DNA from: Lysobacter_F sp035645555
Lineage (GTDB): Bacteria; Pseudomonadota; Gammaproteobacteria; Xanthomonadales; Xanthomonadaceae
Direction: 5' to 3'
Assembly (NCBI GenBank): GCA_035645555.1
Contig: DASQMI010000079.1
Coordinates: 1-45,500 of the forward strand
Length of the DNA stretch: 45,500 nucleotides
Position numbers and translations under genes: made by a program. Position 1 is the first letter of the stretch. Each line of letters starts with the position of its first letter. Below the pieces are notes generated by a model. It had not been told where the DNA came from. It made no database searches and was given only the letters and a program-made list of their open reading frames with translations. Shown here piece by piece: positions 32,119 through 42,935 of the stretch.

Positions 32119-33179
32119 GCGCGCATCGCATCCGACTCCACCTCGCGCCGCTCGCGCTGGCGCTGCTCGCGACACCGGCGTTCGCGCAGCACGCGCACCA
32201 CCCGCCGCCTGCGTCGGCGCCGCCGGCAGCGGCCGCGCACCAGCACGACGACGCTGCCCAGTCGAAGACAGCGCCCGCCGCGCACGGCCACGAGCATGAC
32301 CACGCCGCACAGTCGACCGCAGCGACGGATGCGCACGACCACGCCGCGCCGCCGACCGCCACTGCGAACGCGGACGCGGAGGCGCACCCCGGGCACGCGC
32401 ATGGCGCGAAGGCGCCGTCGCCTGCGCCCACCGATCCGCACGCGCAGCATCGGCATGGTGCCGGCAGCGACGTGCCGCGCGAACCGATCCCGCCGCTCAC
32501 CGATGCCGAGCGCGCCGCCGCGTTCCCCGACGTCGGCGGCCATGCCGCGCACGACCACGCCACGTTCGCCGACCTGCTCGTCGACCGCCTGGAAACCAGC
32601 GACGACGGGGAGCGGCCGTTCGCGTGGGAGGCGACCGGCTGGTACGGCGGCGACCTGCACCGCGCATGGCTGCGCACCGAGGGCGAGCGCGAGCACGGCG
32701 GCACCGAAGCCTCGATAGAGCTGCTGTACGGACGCGCGGTGGCGCGGTGGTGGGACACGGTGGCCGGCGTCCGCCACGAGGCCGGCGAGGGGCCGTCGCG
32801 CACCTGGGCGGCGTTCGGCGTGCAGGGGCTGGCGCCGTACAAGTTCGAGGTCGAGGCGACCGTCTACGTCGGCAGCGGCGGCCGCACCGCCGCGCGTCTG
32901 GAAGCCGAGTACGACACGCTGATCACCAACCGCTGGATCGTGCAGTGGCAGGCGGAGGCGACGCTGTACGGCCGCGACGACACCGCGCGCGGGATCGGCT
33001 CTGGGCTGTCCACGCTCGAAGCCGGCGCGCGCCTGCGCTACGAGGCCAGCCGCCGGATCGCGCCGTATCTCGGCGTGCAGTGGGAGCGCGCGTACGGCCG
33101 CACCGCCGACCTGCGCCGCGCCACGCACGAGGGCGTCGACGACGTGCGCGTGGTGGCCGGCGTGCGGCTGTGGTTCTGA
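32115..33179 (+). CDS. copB: CopB-type outer-membrane copper resistance protein
   Basis: The 354-aa protein has a signal peptide (LALALLATPAFA), a long His-rich region to about residue 140 (QHAHHPPP, HGHEHDHAAQ, HPGHAHGAK, DPHAQHRHGAG) and a C-terminal beta-barrel domain of PcoB/CopB type (WEATGWYGGDLHRAWLRTEG, ending RVVAGVRLWF with terminal Phe). The terminal aromatic residue suits outer-membrane insertion. ATGA overlap with copA fixes the start. It acts with CopA in copper resistance. Confidence 0.93.
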   Translation: MSAHRIRLHLAPLALALLATPAFAQHAHHPPPASAPPAAAAHQHDDAAQSKTAPAAHGHEHDHAAQSTAATDAHDHAAPPTATANADAEAHPGHAHGAKAPSPAPTDPHAQHRHGAGSDVPREPIPPLTDAERAAAFPDVGGHAAHDHATFADLLVDRLETSDDGERPFAWEATGWYGGDLHRAWLRTEGEREHGGTEASIELLYGRAVARWWDTVAGVRHEAGEGPSRTWAAFGVQGLAPYKFEVEATVYVGSGGRTAARLEAEYDTLITNRWIVQWQAEATLYGRDDTARGIGSGLSTLEAGARLRYEASRRIAPYLGVQWERAYGRTADLRRATHEGVDDVRVVAGVRLWF

Positions 33180-33277
33180 GCTGAACCGGTGTCGGGCGCG
33201 GCGTTCGCCGCCGCGCTCGACGCCGTGTTGGCGCCGGCCAGGCCACAGTGGGCATCCCGCCGGACCGGGAGCGCGCC

Positions 33278-33628
33278 GTGCATCACCATCAGGCCGATCC
33301 GTTCATGCAGGCGTGCATCGAGCACTGCAGCGCATGCCATGCCGTCTGCCTGCAGACGATCACCCATTGCCTCGCTCGTGGCGGCGTGCACGCGGCGCCC
33401 GGGCACATCGCCCTGCTCGCGACCTGCGCCGACCTGTGCCGGGTCAGCGCCGACGCGATGCTGCGCGGCAGCGACGCGCACGAGGCGATCTGCCTGGCGT
33501 GCGCGGACGTCTGCCGGCGCTGCGCCGACGACTGCGAACGGCTCGGCGACGACGATCCGGCGATGCAGCATTGCGTGCAAGCGTGCCGCCGCTGCGCCGA
33601 GAGCTGCGCGGCAATGGCGAGCGCGTAG
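33278..33628 (+). CDS. Cys-rich four-helix copper storage protein (Csp/DUF326-like)
   Basis: The 116-aa protein has 16 Cys, mostly on helical faces (CIEHCSACHAVC, TCADLC, CLACADVCRRCADDC, CVQACRRCAESC), the layout of Csp proteins that bind many Cu(I) ions inside a four-helix bundle. There is no signal peptide, which suggests a cytosolic Csp3-like form. GTG 33278 is chosen because GGGAG lies 6 bp upstream; GTG 33248 would add 10 residues. It follows copB by 98 bp in the same direction and so probably belongs to the copper operon. Confidence 0.85.
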   Translation: MHHHQADPFMQACIEHCSACHAVCLQTITHCLARGGVHAAPGHIALLATCADLCRVSADAMLRGSDAHEAICLACADVCRRCADDCERLGDDDPAMQHCVQACRRCAESCAAMASA

Positions 33629-33631
33629 GCG

Positions 33632-36600
33632 CTAGGCGACCGGCGCCAGCGTCGCCACCAGCAGCCGCTCCAGCGGCTCCGGGCGGTGCACCAGGAAGCC
33701 CTGCGCGTAATCGATGCCGACCTCGCGCACCTTCGCCAGCACTTCGGGGCGGTCGACGAACTCGGCGACCGTGCGCACGCCGACCACGCGGGCGACGTCG
33801 ACGAAGCAGCGCACCGCCGCCTCGTCGAGCGGGTCGTCGATGATGTCGCTGATGAACTGGCCGTCGATCTTTAGCGCATCCACCGGCAGCGCCTTGAGGT
33901 AGCCGAACGAGGACGCACCGGCGCCGAAGTCGTCGAGCGCGATCTGCACGCCGAGCGAGCGCACCCGCCGCATGAACTCGGCAGCGTCGGCGAGGTTGGT
34001 GACGGTCGCGGTCTCGGTGATCTCCAGGCACAGCCGCGCACACAGCACCGGCCCGGCCTCCTCCAGCATGTCGATCGTCATCGCGTGGAACGCGCGGTCG
34101 CTGATCGACTGCCCGGACAGGTTGATGCTGAACGTCGACAGCAGCGTCGGGTCCGGCAGCGTCTTCAGCCAGTCGATCGCGTTGCGCACCACCCAACGGT
34201 CGATCCGCGAGGCGAGATGGAAACGCTCCGCCGCCGGCAGGAACGCGCCGGGCGGCACCGCGTTGCCGTCGGCGTCGAGCATCCGCAGCAGCACTTCGGC
34301 ATGGATGCCATCGTCCTCGCCTGTGGCCAGCGGCAGGATGCGCTGCGCGTACAGCACGAAGCGGTTGTCATCCAGCGCCTGCTCGATGCGCGTGGCCCAG
34401 TGCATCTCGCCCTGGCGCGCGCGCATGGCCAGGTCGGTGTCGAACCACAGGTGCAGGCGGTTGCGGCCGGCGCTCTTTGCGGCGTAGCACGAGGTGTCGG
34501 CGGCCTGCAGGATCGCCGCGGTGGTGGTCCAGCGGCGGTCGATCGGCACCACGCCGATGCTGGTGCCGACGCGGAAGCGGCGCCCTTCGTGGGTGAAACG
34601 GAAGTCGTCCATGCGGTCGCAGATCTGCTGCGCGACGCGCTGCGCGTGATCGACCGGGCAGTGGTCGAGAATCACCGCGAACTCGTCGCCGCCCAGGCGC
34701 GCGACCGCATCGCGCGTACGCACGTTGCTGGACAGCAGCTTGCCTACCTGTTGCAGCATCTGGTCACCGACCGCGTGGCCGCAGGCGTCGTTGACCAGCT
34801 TGAAGTCGTCGAGATCGATGTACAGCAGCGCGTGCTGGCTGCCGTCCTGGTGCGCACGGTCGAGCACCTGCCTGAGCCGGGTCTCGAACTCGGTGCGGTT
34901 GAACAGACCGGTCAGCGCGTCGTGGGTGGCGCGCCAGTTCATCTCCTCGGCCAGCCGGCGCTGCTCGGTGACGTCGCGGAACACCAGCACCGTGCCGAGC
35001 ACCTCGCCGCGTGCGTTGCGGATCGCCGACACCGAATGCTCGATGCCGTACTGGTGGCCGTCGCACGAGGCGAGCAGGATCGCGCTGGCCAGACTGGCGC
35101 GCCCGCCCTGCTGCAGGCACTGCAGCACCGGGTCGCGCGCCGGCACGCCGGTGGTCTCGTCGGTGATCCGGAACACCTCGGCCAGCCGGCGGCCGTGCGC
35201 GTCCTCGTTGCGCCAGCCGGTCATGCGTTCGGCGACCGGATTGATCCACGTCACCAGCCCGTCGGCGTCGGTGGTGATGACGCCGTCGCCGATCGATTGC
35301 AGGGTGACGCCGAGCAGTTCGTGCTGCTCGGCCAGCTCGGACTTGATCCGGCGCTGCTCGGTGATGTCCTGGATCGCGCCGACCAGCCGCACCGGGCGGC
35401 CGTCGTCGTGTTCGCAGGCGCCGACCACGCGCACCCAGATCTCGCTGCCGTCGGAACGCCGCAGCGGCAGTTCGAGGTCGAAGCTCTCGCCGCGGGCGGC
35501 GGCGCGGTCGAGCGCGCCGACCAGCGCCTCGCGCGCGCCGGCCGGGAAGAACTCCAGCAGCTCCGCGCGCGCCGGCCGGTGCCCGGCCGGCAGGCCGTGG
35601 ATGGCGCAGGCGACGTCGGACCAGTGCACCTCGTCGCTGTCGAGGTCGATCGACCAGCCGCCGATGCCGGCGACCTGGCCCATGCGGTTGAGCAGATCCT
35701 CGCTCTTGCGCAACGCCTCCTCGTGCTGCTTGCGCTCGCTGATGTCGAGGAAGAAGCCGTACATCCACTCGGCGCGGCCGTCCGCGCTCCAGGTCTTGAT
35801 CTGGCCGCGCACCCACACCCATACCCAGTGGCCGTCGCGGTGGCGCACGCGCAGCTCGCATTCGTGGTGCGGCTGCTGGCCCTTGATGTGCGCCTTGACC
35901 CGCTCGGACGCGCGTACGAGATCGTCCGGGTGGATGTGGGGCACCCAGCCGTCGATCGTCGGCGGCAGCTCCTCCGGCTCACGCCCGAGCATCGCCGCCC
36001 AGCGCGTGTTGTAGCGCGCCTCGCCGGTCTGCACGTTCCATTCCCAGGTGCCGGCCTGGGTGCCCTCGATGATGTGCGCGAGCCGCTGGCGCTCGTGGCG
36101 CAGCGCGTGTTCCGCCTTCAGCCGGCCGGTGATGTCCTCCAGCACCGCCATCGAACGCAGCGGCGCGCCGTCGGCATCGCGCTCGAGGATCGCCGACAGC
36201 TGGACGTCGAGCACCTCGCCGCCGGCGGTGACCATCTGGTAATGGATGTTGTCGGAGCGCCCGGTGACGAAGAACTCCGGCAGGATCACGTCCTTGTTGT
36301 AGGCGCGCGATTCGGCGGTCATGAAGTCGGACGGCTCGCGGCCGATCACCTGCTCGCGCGTGTAGCCGAGCTTGGCCAGCCACTGGTCGCTGACGCTGAT
36401 CAGCCGACCCTGGCCGTCGATCGAATGCAGCATCGCCGGGGTCGACTCGTACAGCCGGCGCAGGCGCTCCTCGCTCTGCTGCAGGCGTTCGCGCGCCAGG
36501 CTGCGCTCGGTGATGTCGGCGACCGTGCCGACGAAGCCGGCCACCGCACCGGCCTCGTCGCGCAGCGGGCGGGCCAGCACGCGGATGTAGCGCACGCCGG

Positions 36601-37369
36601 CATCGGCCAGGCACACGCGCATCTCGCGGTCGAATTCCACCCCGCGTTCGACCGTCTCGCGCCAGCCGGCCTCGGCCTTGTCGGCGTCCTCGCGATGCAC
36701 CGCGCGGCGCCAGCCGTGTCCGAACAGCTGCTCGAGCGGCGCGCCGAAGATTTCCTGGCAGCGCGTGTTGAGGTAGGTGCAGGTGCCGTCGGCGTCGCAC
36801 TGGAACACGCCCAGCGGCGAGGCTTCGCTGAGCGTGCGGAAGCGCGCCTCGCTGTCGGCCAGCACGCGCGCGGCGCGGTCGCGCTCGAGCGCTGCGCGCC
36901 GGCCCTGCAGCGCATGGCCGGCGGCGACCGCGAGCTGCTGCAGCACCTCGCGCGCAGCGTCGTCGAGCGTGCGCGGTTGGTGGTCGGCCACGCACAGGAT
37001 GCCGATCGGGGTGCCGTCCGGCAGCCGGATCGCCACCCCGGCGTAGAAGCGGATGAACGGCGTGCCGGTCACCACCGCGCTGGCGGCGAAGCGCGGATCG
37101 GCGCGGGCGTCGGCCACCTCGAACACGCCGTCGGCCTCCAGCGTCGGCGCGCAGAGCGGCAGGTCGTCGGGCCATTCGCACACGCCGGCCCAGCCCAGGC
37201 ACGAGCGCAGCCCGCCCGTGTCGTCGGCCAGGCCGATCAGCGCGATCGGCGCATGCGCGACCAGCGCGGCGATCCGCACCAGCGCGGTGAACTCCGCCTC
37301 GGGCACGCCGTCGGCTTCGCTCGGCACGGGCAAGCGGGCAGCGTGGACGGCGTGAGGCGTCAGGTTCAC
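33632..37369 (-). CDS. Multi-sensor GGDEF-EAL cyclic-di-GMP protein (GAF, about five PAS/PAC)
   Basis: The product of about 1,245 aa has no transmembrane segment. Order: GAF (about 15-155), PAS repeats (about 175-810, marked by FVGTVADITERS, SMAVLEDITGRL, YGFFLDISERKQ, LVGAIQDITEQR, LVFRDVTEQRR), GGDEF (about 820-985) and EAL (about 990-1240). The cyclase motif LGGDEFAVIL is intact, with an RTRD inhibitory site five residues before it. In the EAL domain EAL reads EVL, but the other catalytic residues are visible (INLSG, LEITETA, LDDFGAGAS, LKIDGQF, AEFVD, YAQGF), so both activities are possible. GTG 37369 is the start; a longer frame to 37603 would cross ntrB. It converges on the Csp gene. 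Confidence 0.87.
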   Translation of the reverse strand: MNLTPHAVHAARLPVPSEADGVPEAEFTALVRIAALVAHAPIALIGLADDTGGLRSCLGWAGVCEWPDDLPLCAPTLEADGVFEVADARADPRFAASAVVTGTPFIRFYAGVAIRLPDGTPIGILCVADHQPRTLDDAAREVLQQLAVAAGHALQGRRAALERDRAARVLADSEARFRTLSEASPLGVFQCDADGTCTYLNTRCQEIFGAPLEQLFGHGWRRAVHREDADKAEAGWRETVERGVEFDREMRVCLADAGVRYIRVLARPLRDEAGAVAGFVGTVADITERSLARERLQQSEERLRRLYESTPAMLHSIDGQGRLISVSDQWLAKLGYTREQVIGREPSDFMTAESRAYNKDVILPEFFVTGRSDNIHYQMVTAGGEVLDVQLSAILERDADGAPLRSMAVLEDITGRLKAEHALRHERQRLAHIIEGTQAGTWEWNVQTGEARYNTRWAAMLGREPEELPPTIDGWVPHIHPDDLVRASERVKAHIKGQQPHHECELRVRHRDGHWVWVWVRGQIKTWSADGRAEWMYGFFLDISERKQHEEALRKSEDLLNRMGQVAGIGGWSIDLDSDEVHWSDVACAIHGLPAGHRPARAELLEFFPAGAREALVGALDRAAARGESFDLELPLRRSDGSEIWVRVVGACEHDDGRPVRLVGAIQDITEQRRIKSELAEQHELLGVTLQSIGDGVITTDADGLVTWINPVAERMTGWRNEDAHGRRLAEVFRITDETTGVPARDPVLQCLQQGGRASLASAILLASCDGHQYGIEHSVSAIRNARGEVLGTVLVFRDVTEQRRLAEEMNWRATHDALTGLFNRTEFETRLRQVLDRAHQDGSQHALLYIDLDDFKLVNDACGHAVGDQMLQQVGKLLSSNVRTRDAVARLGGDEFAVILDHCPVDHAQRVAQQICDRMDDFRFTHEGRRFRVGTSIGVVPIDRRWTTTAAILQAADTSCYAAKSAGRNRLHLWFDTDLAMRARQGEMHWATRIEQALDDNRFVLYAQRILPLATGEDDGIHAEVLLRMLDADGNAVPPGAFLPAAERFHLASRIDRWVVRNAIDWLKTLPDPTLLSTFSINLSGQSISDRAFHAMTIDMLEEAGPVLCARLCLEITETATVTNLADAAEFMRRVRSLGVQIALDDFGAGASSFGYLKALPVDALKIDGQFISDIIDDPLDEAAVRCFVDVARVVGVRTVAEFVDRPEVLAKVREVGIDYAQGFLVHRPEPLERLLVATLAPVA

Positions 37370-37468
37370 GGGACGTCGGATCCGGGACGGGCGCAAGGCC
37401 ACCTCAACCGTTTGTCGGCGGGAGGTGGGGAGAACTTGAGCGTCCGGCGTACGGGGCGCCGCGCCCGT

Positions 37469-37485
37469 TGCACTAGGATGGTGCA
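37469..37485. promoter_or_regulatory. NtrC-binding site abutting the ntrB start codon
   Basis: TGCACTAGGATGGTGCA matches TGCACCA-N3-TGGTGCA in 13 of 14 defined positions. It ends at the base before the ntrB ATG (37486), so binding would block transcription or translation initiation, pointing to autorepression of ntrBC. Confidence 0.8.
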
Positions 37486-38510
37486 ATGACGCTGCCCGAT
37501 CCCGCGCTCGACGCTCTCGCCACGCCGCTGCTGCGGCTGCGTGCGGACCGCACGCTGGCCGCGTGCAACGCCGCGTTCGCGCGCTGGCTGGGGGTGGGCG
37601 CACGGCGCCTGCACGGGCTGCCGCTGGCCGCGCTCGAACTCGACCCGGGCAGCCTCACCGACGCGCTGGCGCGTGTGCCGCCGGGTGCGGCCCCGCTGCG
37701 GGTGCGGCGCGCGCGGCTGGGCTTCGCCGGCAACGAGCGCTTCGCCGACGTCTGGCTGTCCGCGCTCGACGATGGCGGCTGGCAGCTGGAGGCGCATCCG
37801 GTCGACGAATTCCCCGGCCAGGACCCGGCCCAGCTGCTGCCGTCGGCGCTGTCCGCGGCGCTGAAGGGGCTGGCGCACGAGCTGCGCAATCCGCTGGCCG
37901 GGGTGAAAGGCGCCGCCCAGCTGCTGGCGCGGCGGGTCGACGACGACGCCGGCCGCGAGCTGGTGGCGCTGATCGGCGGGGAGGTGGAGCGCCTGACCGC
38001 GCTGCTGGACCGCCTGCTGCATCCGGCGCCGCCGCAGCCGCATGCGCCGCTCAACATCCACGCCGTGCTCGAGCGCGTGCTGCGGCTGGCCGAGAACGAC
38101 GCCGGCTGGGCGGTGCGGCTGGTGCGCGACTACGACCCCAGCCTGCCGGAACTGGCCGGCGACGCCGACCGCCTGACCCAGGCCGCATGGAACCTGGTGC
38201 GCAACGCGATCGAGGCCGGCGCCGGCACCGTCACCCTGCGCACCCGCGCCGAGCACGCGGTGCGGATCGGCGAGCACGCCTACCCGCTGGCGCTGCGGAT
38301 CGAGGTCGCCGATGACGGCCGCGGCGTGCCGGAGGCGCTGGCCGAGCGCATCTTCCTGCCGCTGGTGTCCGGGCGCGCCGAGGGCACCGGGCTCGGGCTC
38401 GCGCTGGCGCAGCAGGTGGCGCGCGAGCACCGCGGCTCGCTGGCCTACCGCTCGCGCCCCGGCCACACCGTGTTCACCCTGCTGCTGCCCGTGCTGGACG
38501 AGGCCCCCGC

Positions 38511-38514
<4 letters not shown>
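37486..38514 (+). CDS. ntrB: Nitrogen regulation histidine kinase NtrB (GlnL)
   Basis: The 342-aa soluble kinase has an N-terminal PAS domain (TLAACNAAFARWLGVGARRL), the phospho-acceptor His131 in LKGLAHELRNPLAGVKGA, and the ATPase N box WNLVRNAIEAG, G1 VADDGRGVPE and G2 GTGLGLALAQQV. It phosphorylates or dephosphorylates NtrC under PII control. It overlaps ntrC by 4 bp. A near-perfect NtrC site abuts the start codon. Confidence 0.95.
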
Positions 38515-39914
<1,400 letters not shown>

Positions 39915-39942
39915 AACGCCGGCCCTTGCCACCGGAGGCCCC

Positions 39943-40524
39943 ATGACCCGATCGACCGCCGTCTGCCTCGCCCTGCTGCTCGCCGGCTGCGCCGCCACCC
40001 CGGCGCCGCGCGACCGGACCACGCCATCCGCCACCACCTCCACCGCGCCGCGGATCGCGCGCGCGCAGGCCGAACGCGGCGAGGTCGTGCTGGCCTCGGC
40101 CTCGGCCAGCCTGGTCAGCGGCAAGCTCGCGCTGGTGCCGATGGGCGACGGCGTGCACCTGAGCGGCGAGATCGGCGGGCTCACCCCGAACGGCACCCAC
40201 GCGCTGCACATCCACGAGAAGGGCGACTGCAGCGCGGCCGACGCCAGCAGCGCCGGCGGCCACTTCAACCCGAACGCGGCGCCGCACGGCCGCGCGGGCC
40301 AAGGCGCGCACCACGCCGGCGACATGGACAACATCGTCGCCGACGCGCGCGGCGTGGCGCGGGTGAACGCGCATGCGCGCGGCGTGACCCTGGGCGACGG
40401 CGGCATCGCAGACGTCGCCGGCCGCGCGGTGATCGTGCACGCGCAGGCCGACGATTACCGCACCCAGCCGACCGGCAACGCCGGCGCGCGGCTCGCGTGC
40501 GGCGTGATCCGCGCGCTGCGCTGA
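39943..40524 (+). CDS. sodC: Cu-Zn superoxide dismutase lipoprotein
   Basis: The 193-aa protein has a lipoprotein signal (LALLLAGC, Cys16) and the SodC core. The copper/zinc ligands are visible in LHIHEKGDCSA, GGHFNPNAAPHG, HHAGDMDN and VIVHAQADDYRTQPTGNAG, and two Cys (KGDCSA, RLACGVI) form the usual disulfide. It removes superoxide in the periplasm. GGAGG lies 5 bp upstream of the ATG. It is 28 bp after ntrC and may be read through from it. Confidence 0.93.
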   Translation: MTRSTAVCLALLLAGCAATPAPRDRTTPSATTSTAPRIARAQAERGEVVLASASASLVSGKLALVPMGDGVHLSGEIGGLTPNGTHALHIHEKGDCSAADASSAGGHFNPNAAPHGRAGQGAHHAGDMDNIVADARGVARVNAHARGVTLGDGGIADVAGRAVIVHAQADDYRTQPTGNAGARLACGVIRALR

Positions 40525-40544
40525 CCACAGCCTGCTCGTCGCAC

Positions 40545-40627
40545 TGTAGGAGCGGCTTCAGCCGCGATCAGGCGTGACCGGAAACCGGGGGTCGCGGCTG
40601 AAGCCGCTCCTACAGCCGCTCCTACAA
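40545..40627. repeat. REP inverted pair with a third partial copy
   Basis: A + copy (40545-40568) and a - copy (40592-40614) of the GTAGGAGCGGC REP face each other, followed by a 13-bp partial duplicate GCCGCTCCTACAA (40615-40627). It lies after sodC and before the convergent 40.6-kb gene. Confidence 0.85.
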
Positions 40628-40641
40628 CCGCCCGTCCAGGC

Positions 40642-41544
40642 TCAGGCGAGCGCCTCGCGCGCGGCCTGCGGGCAGTGCACGAACGTCACCGGCACCGCGT
40701 GCGCGCGCAGCACCGCGGCGATCTGGCGCTGGCGTGCCTCGAACATCTGCAGGCGCCGGGTAAGCGCCTGCCGGCATGGCTCGCTGTCGCACGGCGCATC
40801 GGCGGCGTAGCGCGCCTGCCACGCCGCCGGCGTGAACAGCGCGATCCGCGCCTCGCCTTCGACGTAGCGCACCAGCGGTTCCGGCGGTGCATCCAGCCAT
40901 GCCTCGTCCTCCGGCGCGAGCAGCGCCGTCTCCAGCAGCGGCCACAGCGCACCGAGGCCGGCGTGCTCGTACTGCAGCGCGGTCATCGCGGCGAGGTCGT
41001 GCACGGTCAGGTAGCGCGCATGCTCCACCGTCAGCCCGAACGCCTCCTGCGCGTACAGCGCGGTCGCCGCGCCGGCCATGCCGCGTTCGAGCAGGCCGCG
41101 CTCGAACGCGTCGCCGACACGCGCGGCCGCCTCCGCCTCGCCGCCGAGCACGAACGGCACCAGCCGCAGCGGACCGCCGCGGTGTTCCGGCCCCGGCGTC
41201 AGCGCGCCCGGCAACGCGCCGTCGTGCGCGCCGAATGCGATCACCCGCCCGCCCGGACGGCCGGGCGCACGTGCGGCCAGCGCATCCAGCTCGCGATGCA
41301 GCGGCCAACCCGGCCGCAGCAGTTCGACCGGATCAAAATGCGCGCCGACGGTGACCAGCTCCAGCTGCGCCGCCTCCGGTTCGAACGCGGCCAGGTCGCG
41401 CGCGACGTGCGCGGCCAGTTCGCCGGCCTGCGCCTGCGCGAGCGCCTCGCGCTCCACCGCGGCGTCGCCGCGCAGCTCGAGTGCGAGCGCGCCCAGCACG
41501 TGCAGGGCGGGCTCGGCGGGACGCGGTGTCGCTGGACTCATCAT
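40642..41544 (-). CDS. Conserved hypothetical protein
   Basis: The 300-aa protein has no signal peptide or membrane helix. Segments such as LELVTVGAHFDPVELLRPGWPLH, VIAFGAHDGALPG and RLQMFEARQRQIAAVLRAHAVP are distinctive, but I cannot assign a domain. Three Cys are near the C-terminus (CDSEPCRQA, FVHCPQA). Two adjacent ATG codons (41544, 41541) are possible starts. It is divergent from the thiolase gene (about 100 bp) and resembles conserved unknowns of Xanthomonadaceae only by impression. Confidence 0.68.
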   Translation of the reverse strand: MMSPATPRPAEPALHVLGALALELRGDAAVEREALAQAQAGELAAHVARDLAAFEPEAAQLELVTVGAHFDPVELLRPGWPLHRELDALAARAPGRPGGRVIAFGAHDGALPGALTPGPEHRGGPLRLVPFVLGGEAEAAARVGDAFERGLLERGMAGAATALYAQEAFGLTVEHARYLTVHDLAAMTALQYEHAGLGALWPLLETALLAPEDEAWLDAPPEPLVRYVEGEARIALFTPAAWQARYAADAPCDSEPCRQALTRRLQMFEARQRQIAAVLRAHAVPVTFVHCPQAAREALA

Positions 41545-41587
41545 GAATCTGAGGATACGCCGGCGTTCGGTGGCCCCGGGTGGGCGC

Positions 41588-41593
41588 TACACT
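41588..41593 (+). promoter_or_regulatory. Possible -10 element (TACACT) before the thiolase gene
   Basis: TACACT in GCTACACTTCGGGGCC lies about 52 bp before the thiolase ATG. No convincing -35 box is seen. Confidence 0.35.
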
Positions 41594-41644
41594 TCGGGGC
41601 CGATTATGCCTGCGCGCGCCGCAGGTCCGTTCACGAGGTGCTCG

Positions 41645-42922
41645 ATGCGACAGCTTCGCCCCGTCGCCGTGCTCGGTGGCGTCCGCATTCCGTTTTGCCG
41701 GCAGAACACCGCCTACGCGGATGTCGGCAACCTCGGCATGTCGGTGCGCACGCTCGGCGCGCTGGTGGAGCGCTACGGCCTGCATGGTCAGCAGCTCGGC
41801 GAAGTGGCGATGGGCGCGGTGATCAAGCACAGCGCCGACTGGAACCTCGGGCGCGAGGCCACGCTGTCGTCGGGCCTGTCGCCGCTGACGCCCGGCATCA
41901 CCCTGCAGCGCGCGTGCGGCACCTCGCTCGACACGATCGTGCACATCGCCAACAAGATCGCGGTCGGACAGATCGACGCCGGCATCGGCGGCGGTTCGGA
42001 CACCACCTCCGACGTGCCGATCGTCTACGGCAAGCGCTTCCGCCACCGCCTGCTCGCTGCCGCGCGTGCGAAGACGCCGCGCGAGAAGCTGGCCGCGTTC
42101 CGCGACTTCCATCCGCGCGAGCTCAAGCCGGAATTGCCCGGCGTCACCGAGCCGCGCACCGGCAAGTCGATGGGCGAGCACTGCGAGGACATGGCCAAGC
42201 AGTGGGCGATCGCGCGCGAGTCGCAGGACGAATGGGCGCTGTCGTCGCATCAGAAGCTCGCCGCGGCGTACGAGCGCGGCTTCTTCGACGGCCTGGTGGT
42301 GAGCTTCCGTGGGGTCACCCGCGACAACATCCTGCGCGCGGACACCACGCTGGAGAAGCTGGCGGCGCTCAAACCGGCGTTCGACAAGAGCAGCGGCCGC
42401 GGCACGCTCACCGCCGGCAACTCGACGCCGCTGACCGACGGAGCCGCCGCCTGCCTGCTCGGCACGCCGGAATGGGCGCAGGCGCACGGGCTGGAGCCGC
42501 TGTGCTGGTTGCGCGACGCGCACGTCGCCGCGGTCGACTTCGTGCACGGCGAAGGCCTGCTGATGGCGCCGACCATCGCGGTCGCGGAGATGCTCCGCCG
42601 CAACGGCCTCGGCCTGCAGGACTTCGATTTCTACGAGATCCACGAGGCGTTCGCCGCGCAGGTGCTGTGCACCTTGCGCGCGTGGGAGAGCGAGGACTAC
42701 TGCCGCGCGCGGCTGGGGCTGGAGGCGCCGCTGGGCCGCATCGACCCGACGCGGATCAACCCGAACGGCTCCTCGCTCGCGACCGGCCACCCGTTCGCCG
42801 CCACCGGCGCGCGCATCGTCGCCACCGCGGCGAAGGAACTCGCGCTGCGCGGCCGCGGCCGCTGCCTGATTTCGATCTGCACCGCCGGCGGCATGGGCGT
42901 GGTGGCGATCCTGGAGCGCTGA
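41645..42922 (+). CDS. Acetyl-CoA C-acyltransferase (thiolase), FadI-like
   Basis: The 425-aa thiolase has the acyl-accepting Cys91 in LQRACGTSLDT, the catalytic His in EIHEAFAAQ and GHPFAATGAR, and the second Cys in SICTAGGMG. Its length and the sequence FDFYEIHEAFAAQVL fit the FadI group of beta-oxidation rather than PhaA, but the partner FadJ gene is not in the window, so either assignment is possible. ATG 41645 is preceded by GAGGTG about 6 bp upstream. It is divergent from the unknown 40.6-kb gene. Confidence 0.9.
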   Translation: MRQLRPVAVLGGVRIPFCRQNTAYADVGNLGMSVRTLGALVERYGLHGQQLGEVAMGAVIKHSADWNLGREATLSSGLSPLTPGITLQRACGTSLDTIVHIANKIAVGQIDAGIGGGSDTTSDVPIVYGKRFRHRLLAAARAKTPREKLAAFRDFHPRELKPELPGVTEPRTGKSMGEHCEDMAKQWAIARESQDEWALSSHQKLAAAYERGFFDGLVVSFRGVTRDNILRADTTLEKLAALKPAFDKSSGRGTLTAGNSTPLTDGAAACLLGTPEWAQAHGLEPLCWLRDAHVAAVDFVHGEGLLMAPTIAVAEMLRRNGLGLQDFDFYEIHEAFAAQVLCTLRAWESEDYCRARLGLEAPLGRIDPTRINPNGSSLATGHPFAATGARIVATAAKELALRGRGRCLISICTAGGMGVVAILER

Positions 42923-42935
42923 GCCGCGCTGGGTG

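Noticed and set aside
34085..37489. A 1,134-codon frame opposite the GGDEF-EAL gene
   Set aside because: It has the His/Ala/Val/Arg composition of an antisense shadow and no domain, while the other strand has complete GAF/PAS/GGDEF/EAL motifs.
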